From the NCBI GenBank assembly GCA_021809225.1, contig JAKBAL010000174.1:1-5540 (forward strand): a DNA stretch of 5,540 bases. The letters run 5' to 3'. Below the pieces are notes generated by a model. That model did not search any database, was not told the DNA's origin, and was given only the letters and a program-made list of their open reading frames with translations. Below are positions 1-5,540 of this stretch, piece after piece (the first letter of the stretch is position 1; every line of letters begins with the position of its first letter). The translations under genes were made by a program, and so were the position numbers. This stretch comes from Pseudomonadota bacterium. GTDB taxonomy: Bacteria > Pseudomonadota > Alphaproteobacteria > UBA9655.

Positions 1-656
1 TGTCTGATTTTGCAGTTATGCGTCAAAATATGGTGAAGGGGCAGATTATGCCTGAAAATGTCATCAATCCTTTTATCCTTGACGCGTTTTTAAGGGTCCC
101 CCGAGAACGATTTGTGCCCCGTCAACTCTCTCATATTGCTTATATGGACGCAAATTTTCCCTATAATTCGGATCGTTTTCTTTTAAGGCCAGCCACCCTT
201 GCGCGCCTTTTGGAAGCTTTAGATCCAAAGCCCTTTGAGTCCATCCTTTATGTTGCTGCGGGAACGGGTTATGGGCCTGCCCTTTTAAGTCAAATAGGCG
301 CGAGCATCGTTGCTCTTGATTCAGAAGAAACCTTGACTCAAAAAGCCGAGTGGCTTATCCAAGACTTGGAACTTTCTTCTATCGAGGTGATTTTAGGCAC
401 CCTCGCTGAAGGCTGGGAACAAGAAGCGCCTTATGATAAAATTATTATCGAAGGATGCGTTGATGCTATTCCTGATTCTCTGACGCTTCAATTGAAAGAG
501 GGGGGAGTCCTGGTGACACTTAAACATAAAAAAAACCGCGGAATGAAAGCTGTAAAATATGTTAAAAAAGCAGGTGTTTTTACAGAAATTCTTCTTTTTG
601 ATGCATTTGCGCCACGCTTGGAGGCCTTTCGAAAAAGAAAGCTCTTTATTTTTTAG
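1..656 (+). CDS. pcm: Protein-L-isoaspartate O-methyltransferase family protein, divergent alphaproteobacterial type (5' end cut by window)
   Basis: This is a SAM-dependent methyltransferase of the PCMT family, cytoplasmic; true members repair isoaspartyl residues in aged proteins. The reading frame is open from base 3. The first ATG inside the window is at 18, but the six codons before it read SDFAVM-type sequence preceded by '-TG', which fits the family's usual N-terminus (M-[ST]-D-F-A). I therefore infer a start one base to the left and a protein of about 218 residues. Numbered from the ATG at 18, residues 27-34 read VPRERFVP and 41-44 read AYMD, both family hallmarks. SAM-binding motif I is AAGTGYG (80-86), with acidic D101 at the end of strand 2. 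APYDKIIIEG (137-146) and LKEGGVLV (159-166) match later motifs. The T-I-S-x-P substrate motif and the GDG motif of classical PCMTs are absent, replaced by FLLRPA (54-59) and LGTLAEGW (126-133). Catalysis on isoaspartate is therefore uncertain. It ends 55 bases before tolC with no terminator between. The family call is firm; the exact substrate is not. Confidence 0.88.
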   Translation, partial: SDFAVMRQNMVKGQIMPENVINPFILDAFLRVPRERFVPRQLSHIAYMDANFPYNSDRFLLRPATLARLLEALDPKPFESILYVAAGTGYGPALLSQIGASIVALDSEETLTQKAEWLIQDLELSSIEVILGTLAEGWEQEAPYDKIIIEGCVDAIPDSLTLQLKEGGVLVTLKHKKNRGMKAVKYVKKAGVFTEILLFDAFAPRLEAFRKRKLFIF

Positions 657-711
657 TGAAAAATAACAAAACTCAGTGTATGGTGAAAAATATTTTGTGA
701 ACGATTTATAA

Positions 712-2259
712 ATGAACATGCAACATCTTAAAATTCTTCGTTTTTTAACAGTCCTTATTTCAAGCACTTTTTTGTGTTCGTCCTCCTTTGGGGATCCTCT
801 TCCGAATTCTCAAATGAGTCAGCAAGTTCAAATGACTCTAGAATCTCAAATGACCCCAGAATCCCAATGGATTCAAGCTGGTGAAGAACCCGTTTCGATT
901 CAAGAAACCCTTGAACGGGCCTATATGCAAAACGCTGACCTCGATGCAGAGCGTGCAAAACTCAGAGCAACGGATGAAACAGTTTCTCAAGCCAACGCGG
1001 CTTGGCGACCAAGCCTTTCTGTAAAAGGAATACAAGGTCAGGCTCAATCCTATCCTATTGGAAAAGCAACCAAAAAGAAGACAAATTCTACGTCTCATAA
1101 AAGCACGACTGGCTATACTGCAACCTTATCCCAAAATATTTACGATGGGGGAGCAACAGAAGCTAACATAGGCGTTGCGGAAAGCAATGTTCTTGCGGAA
1201 AGAGCCAATCTTTTTGTTACGGAGCAAACCACCCTTTTGACGGGTATTCAAGATCACACAAGTATTCTTGCCAATGCTGCCATCGTTCAATATCGAATAC
1301 AGAGTCGAGATTCCTATAAGAAAATCTTGGAACGCGCTGAAGCACGACTTGAAGTGGGTGAAGGGAGCCGAACTGATGTGGAGGCTGCGAGAGGTCAGTA
1401 TGAAGGAGCAATAGCAGCCTTAAGCGAAGCTGTTGCGGCCCTCGAATCTTCTAAGGCTAGCTATTTGCAGCACGTGGGGAGTCCCCCGGGAAAACTCGCT
1501 CCTGCAAATATTATAGTTGAGTTGCCTACAAACTATGAAGAAGCCTTAGAGGTTTCCAAAACCCATAACCCCACCATCCTTCAGGCTCGTTATCAACTTG
1601 AGGCTGCTGAATACACCGTATACTTGCAAACTGCAGATCTTTTGCCCACTGTGGATATTAATGGTACCGTTGGAAATACCCGTGATGGGGGGACAGGTTT
1701 TACTTCCGGTGTTATCTCTGGAATCCGAGGAGCTCAAAAAACAACAGATCTAGGATTTAATACCACGGTCACGGTTCCCCTTTACCAGCAAGGAATTCCC
1801 AACTCCAGGATCCGTCAAGCCTATCAAACGGTGGCTCAACAGAAAGTCCAATTGGTAGGAGCGCAACGAGCAGTCGTACAAGCTGTAAGGTCCGCCTGGG
1901 CAAATCTGATTGCTGCTCGAGAAAGTTTGAAAGCCTTGCTTGCTCAAGTCAAATCACAAGAAATAGCCATTGAAGGGGCTATGGAAGAAGTCAGTGTGGG
2001 AACAATATCAGTTGTTGATGCTCTCGAGCTAGAACTTCAGCTGATCACAGCTCAAATTAATTTAGCTAATGGTCAGCAACAGCTCATTGTTGCCGGATAC
2101 CAAGTCTTACAAGCGATGGGTCGCTTGACAGCTCGTGACATGAAACTCAATGTGAAATACTATGACCCAGATGCTTATTATAATGAGTATAAGAACGCCT
2201 GGATACAGTTCTGGCAAGGAAAAGACTGGCGGTATGTGAAAGATGGAGATTCTAGATGA
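712..2259 (+). CDS. tolC: TolC-family outer-membrane channel protein
   Basis: This 515-residue protein is a TolC/OEP-family channel. Such proteins form trimeric outer-membrane beta barrels with a periplasmic alpha-helical tunnel and dock onto type I secretion or RND/MFS efflux pumps. Residues 1-27 look like a Sec signal peptide: K7 and R10, a hydrophobic stretch from about 11 to 22, and likely cleavage after S-F-G27. The fold's two-fold internal repeat is visible. Helical segments with VSIQETLERAY near 60-70 and VGEGSRTDVEAA (215-226) form the first half; VGTISVVDALELE (429-441) marks the second. The barrel strands fall around 101-147, ending in YDGG, and 312-361, starting LLPTVD and ending PLYQQG. 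The aromatic tail with YYDPDAYYNEY near 480-490 is typical of alphaproteobacterial members. An in-frame TAA at 709-711 directly precedes the ATG, so the start is 712, or 718 (Met3) at the latest. No Shine-Dalgarno is visible. The last codons overlap popZ. Which inner-membrane pump it serves cannot be told from this window. Confidence 0.95.
   Translation: MNMQHLKILRFLTVLISSTFLCSSSFGDPLPNSQMSQQVQMTLESQMTPESQWIQAGEEPVSIQETLERAYMQNADLDAERAKLRATDETVSQANAAWRPSLSVKGIQGQAQSYPIGKATKKKTNSTSHKSTTGYTATLSQNIYDGGATEANIGVAESNVLAERANLFVTEQTTLLTGIQDHTSILANAAIVQYRIQSRDSYKKILERAEARLEVGEGSRTDVEAARGQYEGAIAALSEAVAALESSKASYLQHVGSPPGKLAPANIIVELPTNYEEALEVSKTHNPTILQARYQLEAAEYTVYLQTADLLPTVDINGTVGNTRDGGTGFTSGVISGIRGAQKTTDLGFNTTVTVPLYQQGIPNSRIRQAYQTVAQQKVQLVGAQRAVVQAVRSAWANLIAARESLKALLAQVKSQEIAIEGAMEEVSVGTISVVDALELELQLITAQINLANGQQQLIVAGYQVLQAMGRLTARDMKLNVKYYDPDAYYNEYKNAWIQFWQGKDWRYVKDGDSR
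812..865 (+). repeat. Three tandem 18-bp units in tolC encoding a hexapeptide repeat
   Basis: Three consecutive 18-base units, each starting AAATGA (812-829, 830-847, 848-865), lie just after the signal-peptide region of tolC. Units 2 and 3 match at 15 of 18 positions; unit 1 is more diverged. In frame they encode the hexapeptides QMSQQV, QMTLES, QMTPES (residues 34-51), then Q-W. Because the unit is a multiple of three, copy-number change would keep the frame. The segment precedes the first recognisable OEP helix, so it is probably a flexible N-terminal extension. Confidence 0.8.
2245..2248 (+). promoter_or_regulatory. Ribosome binding site of popZ, inside the 3' end of tolC
   Basis: GGAG lies seven bases before the ATG at 2256, a standard Shine-Dalgarno position, and is the only clear one among the gene starts visible here. 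It supports 2256 as the popZ start even though that ATG overlaps the tolC stop (ATGA, 2256-2259). Ribosomes finishing tolC could re-initiate directly on popZ. Confidence 0.7.
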
Positions 2260-2879
2260 AGATAGAAAAGCCTGCCGTTGAACCTTCTATGGACGAAATT
2301 TTAGCCTCTATTCGTCACATTATTTCTGGTGATTCGCGAGAGGAAAAAGAGCCGTTTTCAATATCAAGAAATCGTGATGATATTCTAGATTTGACAGATG
2401 CTTTGCCCGAAGAAGGTCAAAAAACGGAAAGCGTACAAGAAGAAAAAAAAGAAAATCCTAAATGTGCAATCCCTAACCTTCAGAAAGAAGGGACGGGTCA
2501 TCTTCTAAAGGAATTTTCTGAGACAAAACAAGAAGAAGCAAGCCGAGACTTTCCCACTCCTGATTATGGGTTTGAGGAACCCCTTGTTTCCACAGCAGCT
2601 ATTTCGGAAGCAGCTCAAGCGCTTCACTCGCTTAATAAGCTCGCATCCGAAAGCCCAAAATATGCTGACTCGCGTTTCAGTGAGGGTTTCGGGGGACAAA
2701 CCGTTGAAAATCTTGTGCGTGAAACTTTAAAACCTCTTTTAAAGGAGTGGCTTGATACCAATTTGCCAACCCTCGTGCGGTGGGTGGTTAATGAACAAGT
2801 CGAAAGAATTGTGCGTCAAGTTGGAGCTACCCATTCTCCCTCGGCTTCAGAGAAGGAAAAGTCTTATTCCAAGCTTTAG
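2256..2879 (+). CDS. popZ: PopZ/DUF2497 polar-organising protein homologue
   Basis: This 207-residue protein has the PopZ three-part layout. In Caulobacter, PopZ self-assembles at the cell poles and binds ParB, tethering the origin, along with cell-cycle regulators. Residues 10-25 (PSMDEILASIRHIISG) are the conserved N-terminal partner-binding helix. The linker, about 27-110, is charged and probably disordered, with the conserved patch DDILDLTDAL at 41-50. Residues 112-130, Ala/Ser-rich, match the start of the C-terminal region. The oligomerisation helices follow at 149-191, with TVENLVRETLKPLLKEWLD (149-167) and NLP (169-171) as the diagnostic core. A short Ser/Lys tail follows. The linker has only seven prolines in 84 residues and many Lys/Glu, unlike the Pro-rich acidic linker of Caulobacter PopZ. 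W176 sits where relatives more often have a charged or small residue. The start is supported by GGAG seven bases upstream and by overlap with tolC (ATGA). The family call is strong; polar localisation in this organism is inferred. Confidence 0.9.
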   Translation: MKIEKPAVEPSMDEILASIRHIISGDSREEKEPFSISRNRDDILDLTDALPEEGQKTESVQEEKKENPKCAIPNLQKEGTGHLLKEFSETKQEEASRDFPTPDYGFEEPLVSTAAISEAAQALHSLNKLASESPKYADSRFSEGFGGQTVENLVRETLKPLLKEWLDTNLPTLVRWVVNEQVERIVRQVGATHSPSASEKEKSYSKL

Positions 2880-2927
2880 GATTTCCTCCATGCTCAATAA
2901 AGATGAAAATTGGGTATTGAAAAGATA

Positions 2928-3013
2928 CTGGATTGCCGCGGCCCCTTTGAGGCCTCGCAATGACGCCACCCCAGTCGTCTTTGCGAGGGCGTGAAGCGCC
3001 CGAAGCAATCCAG
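2928..3013. repeat. 86-bp two-arm palindromic (REP-like) intergenic element
   Basis: The element begins CTGGATTGC (2928-2936) and ends with its exact reverse complement GCAATCCAG (3005-3013). A second pair lies further in: CTCGCAATGACG (2954-2965) against CGTCTTTGCGAG (2976-2987), matching at 11 of 12 positions around a 10-base loop (2966-2975). Between the outer and inner pairs each arm has its own small hairpin: GGCC/GGCC around seven bases on the left (2940-2954), and GGGCG/CGCCC around five bases on the right (2987-3001). The GGATTGC...CTCGCAATGACG core resembles dispersed intergenic palindromes I recall from several alphaproteobacterial and gammaproteobacterial genomes. Whether it is repeated elsewhere in this genome cannot be seen here. 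There is no T-run after either end, so it is not a classical terminator, though the folded RNA could protect the popZ 3' end. Confidence 0.8.
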
Positions 3014-3014
3014 A

Positions 3015-3028
3015 AAAATGCGCATTTT
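3015..3028. promoter_or_regulatory. Perfect 14-bp palindrome upstream of valS (possible operator)
   Basis: AAAATGCGCATTTT is its own reverse complement across all 14 bases. It lies one base after the end of the 86-bp palindromic element and 52 bases before the valS ATG. With no loop it is a poor RNA hairpin, so a dimeric DNA-binding protein site is the likelier role, if it has one. A lone TATATT (3042-3047) lies downstream but has no recognisable -35 partner. The symmetry is certain; a regulatory function is inferred and weakly supported. Confidence 0.35.
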
Positions 3029-3080
3029 GGGGATTGTTGGGTATATTTGCCACATGTTCATCTTAATCGAGTTATAAAAA

Positions 3081-5540
3081 ATGTTAGATAAAACGTTTTC
3101 ACCGTCCTCATTCGAAGAAAAGCTGTATACGGCTTGGGAAAGCTCTGGCTTAATGGCAGCTGGATCCAGGCCACAAGCGATTCCTTATACGATCATGATG
3201 CCGCCCCCCAACATAACGGGCAGTCTTCATATGGGGCATGCCTTTACATTTACACTCCAAGACCTTCTGATTCGCTTTCATCGTATGAAAGGGCAGGATG
3301 TGCTTTGGCAGCCGGGTACAGATCATGCCAGTATTTCGACCCAAATGGTGGTTGAGCGTCAGCTCGAGCAACAAAACCTTTCTCGCCATACTTTAGGACG
3401 TGAAAAGTTTTTAGAAAGAGTCTGGGAGTGGAAGGAAGAATCAGGGGGAATGATTTTCCATCAGCTGCGACGATTGGGTGCTTCCCCTGATTGGGATCGA
3501 GCACGATTTACCCTTGATGAAGGCTTAAGTGCTGCCGTCCGACATGTTTTTGTCGAACTTTACCGTCAGGGGCTTATCTATCGGGATAAGCGCCTTATCA
3601 ATTGGGATCCTAAGCTTCATACAGCCATTTCCGATGTTGAAGTTGAAAGTCTCCCTCTTCAAGGCCTGATGTATTACTTTCGTTACCCCATTGAAGGACA
3701 GGCAGGTGAGTCCATTACCATTGCCACAAGCCGCCCAGAAACGGTTTTTGGAGATGTCGCTATTGCTGTCCATCCAGAAGATGAGCGGTATCAACATCTG
3801 ATTGGAAAGCGTGTCCATCACCCCTTAACAGAACAGCTGATCCCTATCATCGGGGACCTACACGCAGATCCTGAAAAATTTACGGGTGCGGTTAAAATTA
3901 CACCAGCCCACGATTTTAATGACTATGAGGTGGGTCGTCGCCATAGCCTTCCTGTTATTAATATCCTCGATCAAAATGCACATTTGAATGAAAATGTTCC
4001 AGTCCCTTATCAAGGTCTCGACCGTTTTGTTGCTCGACAAAAAGTGGTTGAAGAAATGAAAGATAAAGGATTTTTTGAGAAGGACGAGCCCTCTCTCATC
4101 CCAACTCCTCATGGTGAAAAATCAGGTGTTGTTATTGAGCCTTGGCTCACCGATCAATGGTATGTGGATGCGGCGACCTTGGCCCAGCCAGCCATACAAG
4201 CTGTTGAGCAAGGAAAAACAAAATTTGTGCCTCAATATTGGGAAAATACCTACTTTGAATGGCTAAGAAATATTCAACCCTGGTGCATTTCGCGCCAGCT
4301 CTGGTGGGGGCACCGGATTCCCGTTTGGTATGGCCCTGATGGCCGAGTCTTCGTTGCTCTTGATGAGGAAAATGCTCTGAAAGATGCTGCGCTCTTTTAT
4401 AAAAAAGAGGTTCCCTTAACCCAAGATAAGGATGTCTTAGATACGTGGTTTTCCTCAGGCTTATGGCCCTTTTCAACCTTGGGGTGGCCCGAGGAAACGC
4501 CAGAACTCAAGCGTTATTATCCGACCGATGTTTTGGTGACGGGCCACGACATCATTTTCTTTTGGGTCGCGCGGATGATGATGATGGGCCTTCATTTTAC
4601 CAAGGAAGTTCCTTTTAAAACCATTTACATCAATGCCCTTGTCCGAGACGAAAAAGGGCAAAAAATGTCAAAAACAAAAGGCAACGTTGTTGACCCTTTG
4701 ATTCTTATTGATACCTATGGAGCGGATGCTTTAAGGTTCACCCTTGCTTCCTTAGCTGTCCCAGGTCGAGATGTTAAATTTTCTCAATCTCAAGTTGAAG
4801 GGTATCGTAATTTTGCCACAAAACTTTGGAATGCGGCCCGTTTTGCCGAACTAAATGGGTGTGCTTTTCATCCTGATTTTAGTCCTACCAATCTTCATGC
4901 CCCCCTGAACCAATGGATTGTGAGTCAAATTACAACGCTTTCACATGATGTGAGTACAGCCCTTGAAGAGTATAAGTTTAATGAAGCAGCTCATCTTCTC
5001 TATCAGTTTATTTGGGGAACATTTTGTGATTGGTACCTTGAATTTTGCAAACCTAAATTTGCAGGATCTGTGGCTGAAAAATCGGAAACTCAACAAACGG
5101 TGGCGTGGGTTTTAGATCGCATTTTGCGCCTCTTGCATCCTTTTATGCCCTTTCTTACTGAAGCTCTGTGGCAAAACCTGCGCCCAGAGGCAGGTCTTTT
5201 GATGGGTGCACTTTGGCCAGAAGATCCTGAGATGCACTATCCTGAAGTTAATCAAGATATGAACTGGCTGATCCAAGTTATCTCTGAAGTCCGCAGTGTC
5301 CGTACGGAAATGAACGTGCCCCCTGCGTCTTACCTTACCTTAAGCTTTTATGACGCAGAGCCTACAACCCATCGTCGAATAAGGGATCATGAGGATCTCC
5401 TCCTTCGGCTCGCTCGTCTTGATCACGTTAAGGCTTTTTCAGAACCTCTCTCGTCGGAAGAGGCGATGGGAGCCGCCCAAACTGTTATTGGGGAAGCAAC
5501 CCTTCTCATCCCTCTCGCAGGGGCGATTGATGTCGCGGCT
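3081..5540 (+). CDS. valS: Valyl-tRNA synthetase, bacterial type (3' end cut by window)
   Basis: This class I aminoacyl-tRNA synthetase charges tRNA-Val and hydrolyses mischarged Thr-tRNA in its CP1 domain. The frame is open for 820 codons to the window edge, with no frameshift. A complete protein should be about 880-900 residues, so only the end of the linker and the C-terminal coiled coil are missing. Visible in order are PPPNITG (41-47) and the HIGH-box variant HMGH (50-53); GTDH (79-82); NWDPKL in the connective region; the editing motif ATSRPETVFGD (215-225); CISRQLWWGHRIP; DTWFSSGLWPFSTLGWP (from 454); KMSKTKGN, the KMSKS loop (528-535); and CDWYLEFCKP (649-658) in the anticodon-binding domain. 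It has a bacterial rather than archaeal-type sequence. An in-frame TAA at 3075-3077 fixes the start at 3081; no Shine-Dalgarno precedes it. Unusual residues are S84 and S86 in the usual GTDHAGIATQ motif and S217 at the editing-site Thr position. It lies 201 bases after popZ and may be transcribed separately. Confidence 0.98.
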   Translation, partial: MLDKTFSPSSFEEKLYTAWESSGLMAAGSRPQAIPYTIMMPPPNITGSLHMGHAFTFTLQDLLIRFHRMKGQDVLWQPGTDHASISTQMVVERQLEQQNLSRHTLGREKFLERVWEWKEESGGMIFHQLRRLGASPDWDRARFTLDEGLSAAVRHVFVELYRQGLIYRDKRLINWDPKLHTAISDVEVESLPLQGLMYYFRYPIEGQAGESITIATSRPETVFGDVAIAVHPEDERYQHLIGKRVHHPLTEQLIPIIGDLHADPEKFTGAVKITPAHDFNDYEVGRRHSLPVINILDQNAHLNENVPVPYQGLDRFVARQKVVEEMKDKGFFEKDEPSLIPTPHGEKSGVVIEPWLTDQWYVDAATLAQPAIQAVEQGKTKFVPQYWENTYFEWLRNIQPWCISRQLWWGHRIPVWYGPDGRVFVALDEENALKDAALFYKKEVPLTQDKDVLDTWFSSGLWPFSTLGWPEETPELKRYYPTDVLVTGHDIIFFWVARMMMMGLHFTKEVPFKTIYINALVRDEKGQKMSKTKGNVVDPLILIDTYGADALRFTLASLAVPGRDVKFSQSQVEGYRNFATKLWNAARFAELNGCAFHPDFSPTNLHAPLNQWIVSQITTLSHDVSTALEEYKFNEAAHLLYQFIWGTFCDWYLEFCKPKFAGSVAEKSETQQTVAWVLDRILRLLHPFMPFLTEALWQNLRPEAGLLMGALWPEDPEMHYPEVNQDMNWLIQVISEVRSVRTEMNVPPASYLTLSFYDAEPTTHRRIRDHEDLLLRLARLDHVKAFSEPLSSEEAMGAAQTVIGEATLLIPLAGAIDVAA

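Noticed and set aside
687..696. Palindrome AAAATATTTT upstream of tolC
   Set aside because: Ten bases of pure A/T symmetry are expected by chance in this composition.
393..767. Minus-strand open frame of 124 codons across the end of pcm and the start of tolC
   Set aside because: It lies antisense to two well-supported genes, resembles no family I recognise, and is rich in Phe/Lys/Cys as expected from the reverse of A/T-rich coding sequence.
766..777. Lipoprotein signal at Cys22 of TolC
   Set aside because: The residues before it are T-F-L, which do not fit a lipobox; S-F-G27 fits ordinary signal peptidase cleavage better.
2752..2994. Plus-strand open frame of 80 codons overlapping the end of popZ and running into the palindromic element
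   Set aside because: It is in a different frame from the conserved PopZ C-terminal helices, and its second half is simply translated repeat sequence.
2928..3013. Rho-independent terminator for popZ
   Set aside because: The stem is long and interrupted, and neither strand has a U-run following it.
3042..3080. Possible valS promoters: TATATT at 3042-3047, or TTGCCA (3047-3052) with TATAAA (3073-3078)
   Set aside because: The first has no acceptable -35 hexamer at 16-18 bases. The second has a 20-base spacer and would start transcription inside the coding region.
4147..4476. Minus-strand open frame of 109 codons inside valS
   Set aside because: valS is continuous and conserved on the + strand across the whole stretch; the antisense frame has no recognisable motif.
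4574..4588. Run of four consecutive ATG codons in valS as a slippage repeat
   Set aside because: The R-M-M-M-M-G-L-H segment is, as I recall it, normal for alphaproteobacterial ValS, so it reflects protein conservation.

Overview
The window is ordinary alphaproteobacterial chromosome with four genes, all on the + strand: a protein-L-isoaspartate O-methyltransferase-like gene (pcm), a TolC-family outer-membrane channel (tolC), a PopZ/DUF2497 polar-organiser homologue (popZ), and the first 820 codons of valyl-tRNA synthetase (valS). PopZ is an alphaproteobacterial family. To my recollection, pcm-tolC-DUF2497-valS is a neighbourhood seen across that class, so the class assignment is strong. The A/T-leaning sequence, lysine-rich proteins, missing Shine-Dalgarno sequences and a GGATTGC...GCAATCC palindromic element are reminiscent of host-associated orders such as Holosporales or Rickettsiales. 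That finer placement is only a guess.

Layout. Bases 1-656 hold pcm; its start codon appears to be cut by the left edge, because bases 1-2 are the 'TG' of a start codon lying one base outside. After a 55-base gap with no terminator comes tolC (712-2259), which carries a signal peptide and three tandem 18-bp units just after it. popZ (2256-2879) overlaps the tolC stop codon as ATGA and has a clear ribosome binding site inside tolC, so the two are probably translationally coupled. The 201-base gap 2880-3080 holds an 86-bp imperfect palindrome made of two hairpin-bearing arms (2928-3013), followed one base later by a perfect 14-bp palindrome (3015-3028). valS starts at 3081 and runs off the right edge; its C-terminal coiled coil lies outside.

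Functionally the genes do not form one pathway. TolC would be the outer-membrane exit duct for type I secretion or RND efflux. PopZ would organise the cell pole and tether the chromosome origin. The PCMT-like protein is a SAM-dependent methyltransferase fold that lacks two hallmark motifs of true isoaspartyl methyltransferases. ValS charges tRNA-Val. pcm, tolC and popZ look like one transcription unit; valS may have its own signals in the 201-base gap.

I found no previously undescribed multi-gene system here. The points most worth a second look are the two-arm palindromic repeat with the adjoining 14-bp palindrome, the hexapeptide repeat in TolC, the divergent PCMT active-site region, an eight-A run in popZ, and unusual residues in normally near-invariant ValS motifs.
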